Assembly: GCA_022495995.1 (NCBI GenBank)
Contig: JAFEMH010002580.1
Span: 1-64,000, forward strand
Length of the DNA: 64,000 nt
From: Adenophora triphylla var. japonica
Lineage: Eukaryota > Streptophyta > Magnoliopsida > Asterales > Campanulaceae
Reading direction: 5' to 3'
Below, piece by piece: positions 52,038 to 62,697 of this stretch. Numbering within the stretch: position 1 is the stretch's first letter; each line of letters begins with the position of its first letter. A program made the position numbers and the translations under genes. The notes beneath the pieces are model-generated. The model had not been told where the DNA came from, did no database searches, and saw only the letters and a list, made by a program, of their open reading frames with translations.

Positions 52038-54848
52038 AGCATCACCACTTTGGGGCTCCGAATGTCCTCTCCTTTTTTCCTTTGAAAAAAAAAACATAGA
52101 TTAGGTCAACTTCCTAGTATGTTCTCGAAGAGTCATTCTGTCATTCTAGTCCATCTCTATCCTCTCTAGTTTGTGTCAAGTGAACTATCGAGTCTGTTTC
52201 GAATTTCCTTATCAATAAAAGTTATCTCTTTATCCTAAACACTTTCCCAAGAGTTGTTTTTCTTTATGAATATCATTTGATCTATGTTGAATAGTGGACC
52301 CTCATTCCTTAAATCATCACGAAAAATAGAAACTTCTAAACAAGTTTGAAATGAAAACTATCCTTAGAAGGCTTAAGGCTAAACATTACTCATGTTGAAA
52401 GTCGATTGTCAACAAACGAAGGAAGCCAAAGGCGCTGCTATCAACATTCATCCCAAGAAGAGTGGGGCTACTCAATTCAAGGCTCTGAGAGTACAAAAAC
52501 AAAAAAAAGAGCTCGCTAGGTCGAAACTCCTCAAATCATCCTAGGCAAAAATTAGAGCATCAAAAAAAAAAAAAAAAAAAAAAGAGAAGAAAAACTCTCA
52601 AGCCTTCATCGCCCCACAACAAGGATGAAATTTCAACAAAGGCAAGAAGGACTCTCCCGCAAAGAAGAAGAGTCAAGTGATACCAACGAAGAAAAAAGGA
52701 TTCCTCAACATCCTCTTACAATGAAGCTTGAATGGCAGCGCAAATGAAGAAGACTTTCAACATCCATCCATAAAGAAAAATGTTTAGCCTTAAGTCATGC
52801 TAACGATTGGCTTTCTTTTCAAACTCGTTAAGAAATTTCTAGATGATACAAGGTCCATTAAAAGTAGAACAACTTTTCTAGACCTTTGAGCCATGTAGCG
52901 TTCTTTGTTGAGTCTAGGGGCTTCCTCTTAGCCATTCTCATACACACTCTTGAAATCCAAGCATCAAAACTGGGGCTTCCTAACCTTTCCTCCCCCAGTC
53001 AATCTCTACTCAAACTCTCAAGAGTAATCAAATCTGCATTAGGGGATTTCCTCTTCGCTTCTCACTCTCATTATTAGAGAATATACTCTCCCAAAAGAGT
53101 CAATGCTTGGATCACCTTCCAAAAATAGAGTCCGTCTCTCCTCGACTAAACTTGAGATCTCATCTTTCTCCTTAATGAGATTCTTCCAACTGAGTTCTCT
53201 TCGAGTAAACATACTTTTCAAAAAAAAATGGCTCGCTAGGTTTAAAACTCGTAAAGAGCGGCCTAGGCAAAAGTTAGAGCACAAAAAAAACAAAAGACGC
53301 AAAAGAGATGCCCGCTAGATTGAAAACCCGAAAGGGCGGTCTAGGCAAAAACCAGGGTGCGTCACAAAAAAAAAATCAGAGGGAAAAAGGAGGGGATCCT
53401 TCTTCAATTCATGCGGCCTCACAAGCCTGCTCGCGAAGTCATCTACAACATGCAAGGAGTCTTGAAGCTTGGTGACGAGAGAAGCCTTGGAAACACGCGC
53501 TTTGGATTAGGCAGCATAAGTTCTACATAGCAAAAGCCATTGGAGTGGTTTAGAACTTGTTCAGTCAATGATCATCACACGAGAAACTTAGGGGCTTGAC
53601 GATGAAAAAGTCCTGCGACAACGAAGAATTCTTAAAGTATCCTGAACCTTAGTGTTGAACTTGGGTTATCCCAATGGAATCCCATTAGACGATTGTCTCA
53701 TTCGATCTTTAGATGGACCTCACGAGTTGGTCTTCTGAACCAAAATCTAAATCACAAACGATTTTCAATTCTCACATAATAGAACTCATTCTCCCCGCTG
53801 ATTCTTGGAGTCGAGTGCACATTAATTGTCTTAAACAAACAAATGCTTAAGTGAATATATGTTGTTATGCAAATACTTTCACTAACCCTCTTGCAGGAAT
53901 TAAAGCACGCCAAGTGCTTACTTTTAGATCAAACATGTTAAGTGTTTGGATTTTGCCTACCATCTACCTTTCCATATAGCAATGCATCCAATTAAGTGCG
54001 TCGAGCATCTCTTCAAGCATCAAGCATCCATTGCGTCAAGCAACCATCGCACCAAGCATCCATCACGTCAAGTGCCATGCGTCAAGCATATTCCAACAAA
54101 AAGCCCGATTCAATGCCTAGACAGGTGGATCGTCAACAATTAGGTGTGTCAAACATCTAAGATGCGTCAAGCATCTAGGGTCAGTATGTCAAATACTTAC
54201 CTTACCAAGAGCCCGGTTCAACGCCCAGACAGGTGGATCGTCAACAAATTAGGTGTGTCAAACATCTAAGATGCGTCAAGCATCTATAAGTGGTATGTCG
54301 AGTACTACTCAACAAAAGCCCGGTCTTGAATCGCCAGGATCGTCACCGACTAGGTGTGTCAAGCATCTAGGGATAGTATGTTAAATACTCACCCCAACAA
54401 AAGCTCGATCCCGAATCACCAGGATCGTCACCTCAACAAAAGCTCGGTCCCGAATCTCCAGGATCGTCACCTCACTTCAGTCTCAAAAGAAAACCCAACA
54501 GAATGCAAAGGACCGGACAGGTAAATCTTTATTTTCTAAAATCTTTCCCCGCAGGTTCGGAGCCCAAACAGGCGAATCTTCAGACAGACAGGTATATTCA
54601 GAATTGGGTCATGATTTGATTCCTCAGTATGGATTTGCTTTTTCAAAAACAAAATCTCCGCGATTTTCAAATGATTTTCAAAATGCCTAAAGCAGCCTTT
54701 TCGTGTTTTGGAGTCGAACTACGTTTTGGTCTGATTTTCCGATAGAGATACGTAGGCAGCCGCGCGGCACGACCATCCCAGTGTTCAGAATGATGTCTTT
54801 TCTATCGACGACACTTCTTCTTTCATAAGACCTGTCGCCGAGGGGCTC
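52038..54848 (+). other. 3' non-coding region of element A
   Basis: 2.8 kb without pol. It holds three copies of a CTAG-type hairpin shared with element B (52516-52544, 53236-53266, 53315-53344), a 21-base A run near 52565, the GTCAA-loop hairpin array (53900-54385), tandem repeats with core CAGGATCGTCA (54300-54475), a GATACGTAGGCAGC word (54748-54761) and the polypurine tract GAGGGGCT before the 3' LTR. Confidence 0.8.
53903..54390 (+). repeat. Array of about 13 hairpins with loop GTCAA and changing stems
   Basis: Examples: AAGCAC-GCCAA-GTGCTT (53903), AAACAT-GTTAA-GTGTTT (53931), TTGC-GTCAA-GCAA (54031), ATGC-GTCAA-GCAT (54067), TAGGTGT-GTCAA-ACATCTA (54142), AGATGC-GTCAA-GCATCT (54160), AGTAT-GTCAA-ATACT (54184), TAGGTGT-GTCAA-GCATCTA (54351), AGTAT-GTTAA-ATACT (54375). 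Part of the array is a 105-bp tandem repeat, but the stems differ in sequence between hairpins. Non-Watson-Crick pairs inside these stems are G.T on the sense strand. Confidence 0.85.
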
Positions 54849-55904
54849 TGTAGACACCCCATTCTGAACCCATAATTACATGATTACACTACTCTTCATC
54901 TCTCTTTTGTGTTTTGATGAAAGCATATCAGTTTCGTCATGTTTCGTTAAGTTTCTAACTAACCTCGTTAGTTTTGGACCTAACTGACTAACGGAACAAC
55001 TGAAGAGGACAAAATAGTCATCGTACTAGTTATCTCGCACGAGATATCATATCTCGCGCGAGATATCCCTCGACAGGATGTGCGTAAATCACTCTCCTTC
55101 TCCGTTTCAAACTCTCTTTTTGGATAAAACCTTATCAATTCGGGTATCCAATCAGAACTGAGTTCTGGAACCTTCCTAGGGGATTTTACCTCTCCACCTT
55201 CACCTCTCCAACCTCCTATAAATACTGGATGACTTTCAATGTTTCGGGGATCGACAATTCTGATCCTTGATCAAGAAAACACACAACACACACAATTTGT
55301 TGGTTTCTTTCCACGAAAGACTCCTTCAAATCACTCACAAACAACTCCTAAATTCGTCCTTCAACCACGTTGATTGACGAACATCGAAGCCCGAATCAAA
55401 GGACCAAGGCAAAGCTCCATCCGCATCAAGATCCAAATCAAGGATCGAGGCGAAGCTCTGTCCGTATCAAGTTTCAACTCTAAACTTGAGTCGAAACTCT
55501 GTCTGAATCTCTCCTCAAAAGGTAATCATCCTTTAACTTTCGTTTCTCTTCTCAACCCCTCTATTGATTTTAGAGTAGTGTAATCCCATCAAAAGGATTA
55601 GCCTAGAGTCCCTTCAGTCAATGGAGGCGATCTCGAAGTATACAATCCGACATTCCTAATCAAGAAATTGATTAGGGTTTACTTGTTTTCTTTAATTATT
55701 TATTTTAAAGATTGAAAACCTCTCTTTTCTTTAGCAAGACCGATCTCCGGATTGGGTGAAATGGATGCTTCTTGACCTACCCATTTCATAACCTAAGCCC
55801 CGAACCCAAATCTCTTTCAAAATGGTTTTCCTATGTTTCCAATCGAATAATATAGGTGGCGACTCAAAAAGATGAAAAGATGAAAATTTTCTCACAACGC
55901 TACA
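54849..55904 (+). repeat. 3' LTR of element A
   Basis: 1056 bp, same TG...CA ends as the 5' LTR, a few percent different, including small indels. Palindromes at 55032-55045 and 55051-55064. Followed by TSD TATGT. Confidence 0.95.
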
Positions 55905-55909
55905 TATGT

Positions 55910-56358
55910 CAACACAAGTTTTAATCTCATCTAAGCCTTGGGTCAAAACTATTTTGAAAGCACCAATTAAGTTTAACCTTTTTCAAACGTATGAGACACA
56001 TAGAACGATGCACCCAACTGAGTCAAAACTACATCAATCGTTATCTCATCTTGATCTAGATTAAGATATAATGATGCACCCAACTAAGTCGAAACTACAT
56101 CAAAATACCCGAATATTTCACAAGTGTTCTTATCAAGGGGTGGCATAAAACTTAGACATTTAAGAAGGTTTTTCCATATAGCAACAAACATCGCATGGTT
56201 GTATATGAAACTTATGTGTACATAAACATGTTATATCGCATATAATTGTTTTCATAAAATAATACACATAAAATCATCAATCTATATCATATAGCATGTT
56301 AAAGCATATAATCCAATTATATCTAGCATGCCAATTTAACCTAATCACGATTAAACAC
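55910..56358 (-). other. Leader of fourth copia, proximal part
   Basis: Untranslated DNA between primer-binding site and element A. Contains a duplicated CACCCAACTRAGTCRAAACT word (about 56010 and 56076). Confidence 0.7.
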
Positions 56359-56371
56359 GGCTCTGATACCA
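56359..56371 (-). promoter_or_regulatory. Primer-binding site of fourth copia
   Basis: Minus strand TGGTATCAGAGCC, one base after the LTR; methionine-tRNA type. Confidence 0.9.
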
Positions 56372-57235
56372 CTGTTGGGTTTTGGGTTACATGCATAGCA
56401 GAAGATTTGGAATAAATCACAAAACCCTAGCCATTAATCTGTCTAATATGAATAGATTAAAACTATGAATATAGATTTACTAACCTTTGTTGCGAGTTTG
56501 TCTTTCGTACACGATTCGTAATTCAGATTTGAATCGGCAACGAAACTTTGATCTTCTTCCTTGTTCTTCTTTGGTGATGAATCAACAACGTAGGTCTCAA
56601 ACTTTAGGTGATAAAGCAATCACCCTCTATCGGTAATCCACACGCGAATGAACCAAGATCGAATCTTGTTGGATTTCTAGATGATCCCCGATTATTGAAA
56701 AAACTCTTTTTAACAATCTATGGCTAATATGGAATTGAATCTAGGGTGTTTTGATCTTTGATTCATAATCAAAATCAAGAGTTTGTGTTTCTCAAACCCT
56801 AAAATGTGTGTGTCATGGCTGAGGAGAAGGGGGCTATTTATATTTTATAAATATCCCTAACCTTTAGGGAGAAGAGCCTAATCAAAGCCAAAACCAGATC
56901 TGCTGATTTGCCGATATGCACGGACGTGCACTTAAAGATGCACAACCGTGCAACCAATTGCACGGCCGCTCCAGCTGATGATGTCCAAACGGACAACCCG
57001 CCCCGGCCCGTCAACCAAGGGCCAAACGGACAAACGGGCTTTACCCAACCCGTCCGTGAGAGTAAACTGGCTAAAGCCCGGCCCGTCCGTTTTGAGGTGG
57101 TGAGGCCCGCCCGTATAGCCTGGATCCAAGGATCCACGGGTCAAACGGATTTTACCCTTTTAAAAAAAAAAATCTGAAAATGCTTGAAATTATTTTTAAA
57201 AAATACAAAATTCTTAAGAATTAAACAAAGAATTT

Positions 57236-57442
57236 TATAAAAAAAACAACTTAGTCCCAATAATGTTAATTATATTTTCTAAGAAGTAATATTATAAACT
57301 TTTATTAACTTAAGTAAATAAAAGTTTATAATTATAAATTTTTATTTAATATAAATTTTTATTTACTCAAGTAAATAAAAGTTTATAATTATACCTATTA
57401 GAAAATATAATTAACATTATTGAAACTAAGTTGTTTTTTATA
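57236..57442. mobile_element. Fold-back MITE-like palindrome in hAT 3' region
   Basis: Arms of about 50 bp: TATAAAAAAAACAACTTAG with AATGTTAATTATATTTTCTA at the left is repeated inverted at the right. The AT-rich centre is also partly palindromic. Non-coding. Confidence 0.6.
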
Positions 57443-57955
57443 ATGTACATTTTTTTTTAATAAATGAAGTATACCTCTTAGAAAATAATTTAGTAAAAAT
57501 AATGTACATTTATTTTTTAATAAATTAAGTACACATTTGTGAACGTTGTAAATAAATGAAGTAAAATTATGAAATAACGTAGTCAATTTACTAATAGATC
57601 ACAACATATTTTTTTTGGATTTTCTTTGTCTTCAAATGATGGAAATTTAAATTACATAGTCTTGAAATGGCATAGTCTTAAAACAACAAATCGTCACATT
57701 TCAAGCAAAACATAGTCTTGAAATGATGAAATTTAAATTACATATTTTTTAAAAAACAAAGTCTTGAAATAACATAGTCTTAAAACATAATCTTGGAAAT
57801 AATTAAAAAAGGACTTCAAATCTTCAAATTAAACATTTTCTTCAAAAAACCAAATTAAATATGATCTTCAAATTTTCAAAGTCTTCAAAAAGCTTTAAAT
57901 CTTTAATATCGTTGTAGCTTCAAACTCTTTGAAATTATTGAATTCTTCGAATCTT

Positions 57956-60339
57956 CTAGTATCCATCTCTCAAAAACTCTTCGTTGAGGTCGTCTTCATC
58001 GGGGCTATCACATTCGTCATCTTCAAGATCTCGAAATGTGTCTTGTTTCCTAAATTCCGCATCATCCCAATCCGAAAGACAAATCAACCTCTCAATTAGA
58101 GCGGGCTTGAGTTTATTCCTCTTTTTCGTCACGACTCTTCCTGCAGCACTAAATGCAGCCTCCGATGCTACCGTGGACACCGGAGTGGTTAGTAGATCAC
58201 GTGCCATCACAGAAAGAATAGGATAAATATTAGCATGAGATTTCCATCATTGGAGGACATTTAAGTCCTCAAAACTTTCACCATCTAAGGGGTAGAAGGG
58301 ACTATCAAGGTATTGGTGTAATTTATTTCCCCCACTTTCAATAGTAGTACTAGAAGAGGATGACCCTTTTGTTTTCTTCAAGAAACCCCAACCTTTTTTA
58401 AACAACTTAGTTTTCTCTTTTCCTAATCTTTGGGATGTAGTGTTTGGCCCTTTGAGTGTTCTACAATAGTGGTCATACAAACGAAATAGGATGGTGTGAA
58501 TTTCTCTAAGTTGTTGCCTAGACAAAGCGATTACAATATTAGGTTCAAGCTCGAGCATCATGTTTTCATAAAATTGATCAAATAATTCACCTAATATTGG
58601 GAAGCTATGGGAAAATGTGGATAATACTTGGTGAATTTTTTTTCCATATCCATAACGGCACCTCCAAAGATTTCATGTGTTCTATGTTGGCTAATAACCC
58701 CACTTATGACATATGGCTCACGACATAAAATATGGGAGGTGGGATAATAGCTTCCCGAAAATATTTTGGTAGCCCTCCAAAAAGGTTTAAGTAAACCTAA
58801 TAGTGCAGTGGCTATCGACCAATAATGATCACTAATTTGGTTGTCCATTTGATAATTCGCAAAGTATTCCTTTATGACCACCTTATAGTCAACCGCTCTC
58901 TTCAACATGGTATAGGTTGAGTTTCACTTAATATCCTCGGCCACTTTTGGCTTCAAGTATTTCATGTTATAAGCGGCACATAAATCGGCATAAACTTTCA
59001 ACCTTGGCCCGAAATTTTGAATAACATGGCAAGCCGTGTAAATGTGGATGGTGAGGTACTTTAGTGAGCGTATCAAATCATGGATACATAGATTAAGAAT
59101 GTGACATACACACCTAACATGAAACAAGGTGCCATCTAGAGGAGGATCAAATGCTTCGATCAACATTTTGGCAGTGAGTGTATTATAGGTGGCATTATCA
59201 AAGGACATGGTGAAAATTTTGGGCGTGATGACATACTCACTTAATACATCCTTAATATGACTCGTACATTACAAGGACATGTGGGGATAGGGCATTTTTC
59301 TAAAGGAAATCACCCTCTTTTGCAACAACCAATCGTCATCAATCCAATGAGCAGTGATACAAGTGAAGGTTTCGGAACTAGAACTTAGAGTGGCCTTCCA
59401 AGCATCGGTAGTTAAGCAAATACCACCCTTGTGATCTTGGAGTTGACTCACTAGTTTGAGTTTACCCGTTTGGAATAGCTTCTTTATATGCCTAGTAACG
59501 GTTTGACGACTCAATGGTTGGTATGAGGGGTTAAGGCCTTGAGAGTAGCGGGTCAATCTATCATCATCCGAAAGTGACATGGGCAATCGACAACTCACTA
59601 AGAACATGGTAACCAAATCAGCATCCACTCTTGGGTAAGTGACACATGGTATATTGAGTTGTGTTTGAATTGTGCCATCTCTCCCACTAGCGGCTTCAAG
59701 GTCATGGTTATCCATGTGCCTCTTTATATGAGAGGTACCTGAAGCACCCGGAGGGGATAAATATTTCTTGCATCGTTTGCATTGGGCTTTTTCTACACCA
59801 TTAAGAATCACCAAATCATATAAGTGGGCATACTTAGACACTTTGGGAGCCTTACCATTATTACCCTTTCCCTTTCCTTTTCCCCTCGCACCGCTAGGTG
59901 CACTACCCGAGGCAACATCGGTAGTAGGTGTATTTGAAATTTTGCGAGTTTCGTGGGTGACTTGTTCATCGTCATCGTCATCCTCATCCTCCCCCACCCT
60001 CATCTATGTCTTCTATGTGATGATAGGTTCTAGATGTAAAGTTTGTGTTGGGCTCATTCATCCAATCTGGGTCCGAGGTCGAATCCGGAGTATAGCCGCG
60101 AAATGAAGGGGTGTTGATTGGATTTGAGGATTGATTAATTAGATCAAACATAATTTGATCATTACGGTCTATAAGAGAATTATCTATTCGTCCTAAATTT
60201 TGATGAGGTACATTACGGTGCAAAAGAAAATTATCTATTGAGTGGCGGTTTGGAATGGGTATATTTTGATTTTGAGTTTGATTTTGAAGTGGTGGTGGGG
60301 GGGGGAATATGCAAATATATCATTAACTATATCATCCAT
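57956..60339 (-). pseudogene. hAT transposase (BED finger to dimerisation domain)
   Basis: A likely ATG at 60339 starts MDDIVNDIFAYSPP; a run of nine G (plus) then shifts the frame. N-terminal asparagine-rich region, acidic stretch (GEDEDDDDDEQ), then the BED finger (KYAHLYDLVILNGVEKAQCK, C-x2-C, then HIKRHMDNH). Core: CLTTDAWKAT (Asp), TMSFDNATYNTL (Asp), HVRCVCHILNLCIHD. C-terminal hAT dimerisation domain: LLTTPVSTVASEAAFSAAGR, VVTKKRNKLKPALIERLICL. About five frame changes (near 60300, 59995, 59275, 58915, 58575, 58230). All domains are present in order, so a recent loss or sequencing error is possible. The enzyme would cut and paste the element in the nucleus. Confidence 0.85.
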
Positions 60340-60427
60340 GATAACTAGTAATTAAAGGAAAACAATTAAACAATTACCTAGTAATTCAAAAACAATTAAA
60401 GCCTTAAAGGAAAACAATTAACAAAAA

Positions 60428-60960
60428 AAATTAACTAGCAATTTAAAACGTTTTTTTTTTTTTGGAAATTTTTCGTTTTTTAGCACTATTTTTTTTCAGT
60501 TTTTTTTAACTTTTCGAAAAAAAATTCAGATTTTTTTAACTACTTTTTTTTTTAATTAAAGGACTGTTTTTTTTTTCAAAATTAAAACAATGAATTAACT
60601 ATCAATTTAAAACATTTTTTTGGAAGTTTTTTATTTTTTAAAGCACTGTTTTTTTTTCAGATTTTTTTTAACTTTTCAAAATTTTTTAACTACTTTTTTT
60701 TTAATTAAACTACTGTTTTTTTTTTTGAAATTTTGAAAGAAATAATTAAAGGAAAACAATTAACAAAAACAATGAATTAACTAGCAATTTATAACTATTT
60801 TTTGGAAGTTTTTTATTTTTTAAAGCACAGTTTTTTTTCAGATTTTTTTTAACTTTTCGAATTTTTTTCAGATTTTTTTAACTACTTTTTTTAATTAAAG
60901 GACTGTTTTTTTTTTCGATATATTTAAAATAATAATTAAAGGAAAATAATTAACTACTTA
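60428..60960. repeat. T-rich tandem triplication upstream of hAT transposase
   Basis: Three copies of about 165-180 bp (starting near 60428, 60592, 60773), each beginning AATTAACTAGCAATTTA-like and full of T runs with CAGATTTTTTTAACT. Located between the transposase start and the right terminus. Confidence 0.7.
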
Positions 60961-62424
60961 ACACAATATTTAATTAGTAATTAATATTTAATAGCAATAA
61001 AACTAGTAAATACTGGTTTTTTTGGGGAATTTTTGGAATTAAGTAATAAATAACAACTAACTATTAACACAATATTAAAGCATGAAATTTAAGACAATAT
61101 GAAATACTTAAAACAATAAAATTACCTCCACCTTATTTCTTCATGGGATGGGTTTGAGAAAATTTTGAGGTTGTATGAATTTTTTGTGGGAGAAAATTAG
61201 AAGTAAGAAGAAGTGTTATTTATAGTTTTTCAAAAATTGATTTTGACCAAAACTATCCCTAAATATGGTTGTTGGGAGGGGTAATTATGTCCCAAAAATC
61301 TATATCTGATAAAGAATCATTTATATACGTTTTGGACGAAAATGCCCCTCCATCGAATTTATTAACGAATATATATGGGGGCATTAAGGACATTTTTCAA
61401 AAAAAAAAATGGGCCAAACGGATTTTGGGTCAAACGGGCATCGAAGCACGTGGGCTAAGCCCGGCCCGTCTACAATTTTCAAATTAAAGCCTGTACCGTT
61501 TTATACACGGGCCGGACAACGGGCTGGGCTACGGGCTAAGTGCAATACGGACCACGGGCTGCGGGCCAAAAAATTGTCCACGGGCTAAGGCCCATTTTGG
61601 CCATCATCAGCTCCAGCCCTTTTGCACGGGCGTGCTGATTACAACGCACGGCCATGCAAACCCTTTGCACGGGCGTGTCCTTTAATCTACACAGTCGTGC
61701 AACAGCCCCAGAATTCCTTTTCCAGATTTGAGCCATTTTTCAATCCGTTCTTTGTGTGTGACCCTATAAGAATTATATTTATGTTGATAGTGAGTCGAAA
61801 CATCGATCCTCACAAGACATAAGTGGTTTATAGCAAGCCATTATGTCCACCCAATTAATATAACATCAAAGCTTGATTCCTTGATAGATTATTGAACGTA
61901 AGTCATGGTCTTATATTGTTCAATGCTTTCTCGACTCCGAATATGTTGATAATCCAAGTGCATTTGATCTCTATCAAATCTCTTGAGTGTGGCCACACAT
62001 TTCATCAACACAATTCATCGAGGGGCCCAAGCAGACATCTCTCTTTACTAGGGACAAATCCCATCTTGACTTATCATTCTTCTCTACAAGAATCCAGACG
62101 TGCCAATATAGCCCTTATTGCTATCCTATTAAAGATAGTGTTAGACTACATCAAACACAACCTTCATCATGTGGAAGACGATGATAATCTCAGGTACTAA
62201 GGATTCTAATGACACGACTATCCTGAGATTTAATCATAACATATTTGTCCATTACCAAATTATACTAGTTATTCACAATAACTAGGGACACAGAATATTA
62301 TAATAAACATGTAAAACATATAATACTCAAGATAAATATTCTCTATTACAAATGGTAAAGACGATTACATAACGGTATTAGTTATGAATCAAAATAACTA
62401 TAATCCTAGGGCATAACACCAACA

Positions 62425-62697
62425 GGTTGTCCCTTTGTCAAGCGCCCAGCGCGCGGTCGCTCCACCCATCACGCGATCGCCCCATAATGGCAGAAACTCT
62501 GTGCGGACGCTCCCTTTACATGGTGCGGTCGCCCCCTTGCGTGATGTCACAGGAATTACTTATTTATTGCTCAATCCTCTAATTAAGTCTTCACCAAGTT
62601 AGATGGCATCGAAACCAATAAATTACATGGAATAGGCTTGTAAGTTTAATAAGAAAGAATCATGAAGCATACCTTACTTGAAAAAAGTATGTGGGAA
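62425..62697. other. Short unassigned segment with GC-rich repeated words
   Basis: 62440-62540 repeats GCGCGGTCGCT, GCGATCGCCCC, GCGGACGCTCCC, GCGGTCGCCCCC, recalling the GC-rich words in LTR promoters elsewhere here. Probably a fragment of another LTR. No gene. Confidence 0.35.

Larger units (their letters stand above)
32696..55904 (+). mobile_element. Element A: gag-only (TR-GAG-like) Tat/Ogre-related retrotransposon
   Basis: Two LTRs of about 1.06 kb (32696-33756 and 54849-55904) flank a primer-binding site, a 1.4-kb leader, an intact gag frame and 2.8 kb of non-coding repeats, then a polypurine tract. TSD TATGT is perfect (32691-32695, 55905-55909). No protease, RT or integrase sequence belongs to A; the pol genes inside its limits belong to nested element B. 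LTRs with gag but no pol fit the described TR-GAG type. LTR differences are few, so it is fairly young. Mobilisation would need pol from a relative. Confidence 0.9.
56976..61609 (-). mobile_element. hAT-superfamily DNA transposon
   Basis: 4634 bp with a perfect 8-bp TSD GCTCCAGC (56968-56975, 61610-61617). Ends are TGATGATGTCCAAACGG and, read from the right, TGATGATGGCCAAAATGG. It encodes a BED-zinc-finger hAT transposase on the minus strand, now frameshifted. Both subterminal regions are rich in CCCGT/ACGGG and contain AAACGG words, the known binding motif of maize Ac transposase. Confidence 0.95.
29166..62424 (-). mobile_element. Fourth Ty1/copia retrotransposon, split by two insertions
   Basis: Own sequence is 29166-32695, 55910-56975 and 61618-62424. 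Minus-strand order: 5' LTR, primer-binding site, leader, gag, protease, integrase, reverse transcriptase; RNase H and the 3' LTR are missing. Element A sits in the leader (TSD TATGT) and a hAT transposon in the LTR (TSD GCTCCAGC). At its 3' end it passes directly into a gypsy integrase, an illegitimate junction. Several stops and shifts make it inactive. Confidence 0.85.
56373..62424 (-). repeat. 5' LTR of fourth copia, split by hAT
   Basis: Minus strand starts TGTTGGTGTTATGCCC at 62424 and ends ACCCAACA at 56373. About 1.4 kb without the hAT insertion at 56976-61609 and one TSD copy. A TATA box (ATATTTATAAAATATA) is near 56835-56850. Upstream of it about six GCACGNCCGTGC-like imperfect palindromes lie on both sides of the hAT (56915-56967 and 61623-61697). 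Confidence 0.8.

Noticed and set aside
62425..62697. Continuation of the Tekay-like integrase to the right of the fourth copia
   Set aside because: If copia had inserted cleanly into that gypsy element, integrase sequence should resume here; it does not, so the 29165 junction is treated as a rearrangement.
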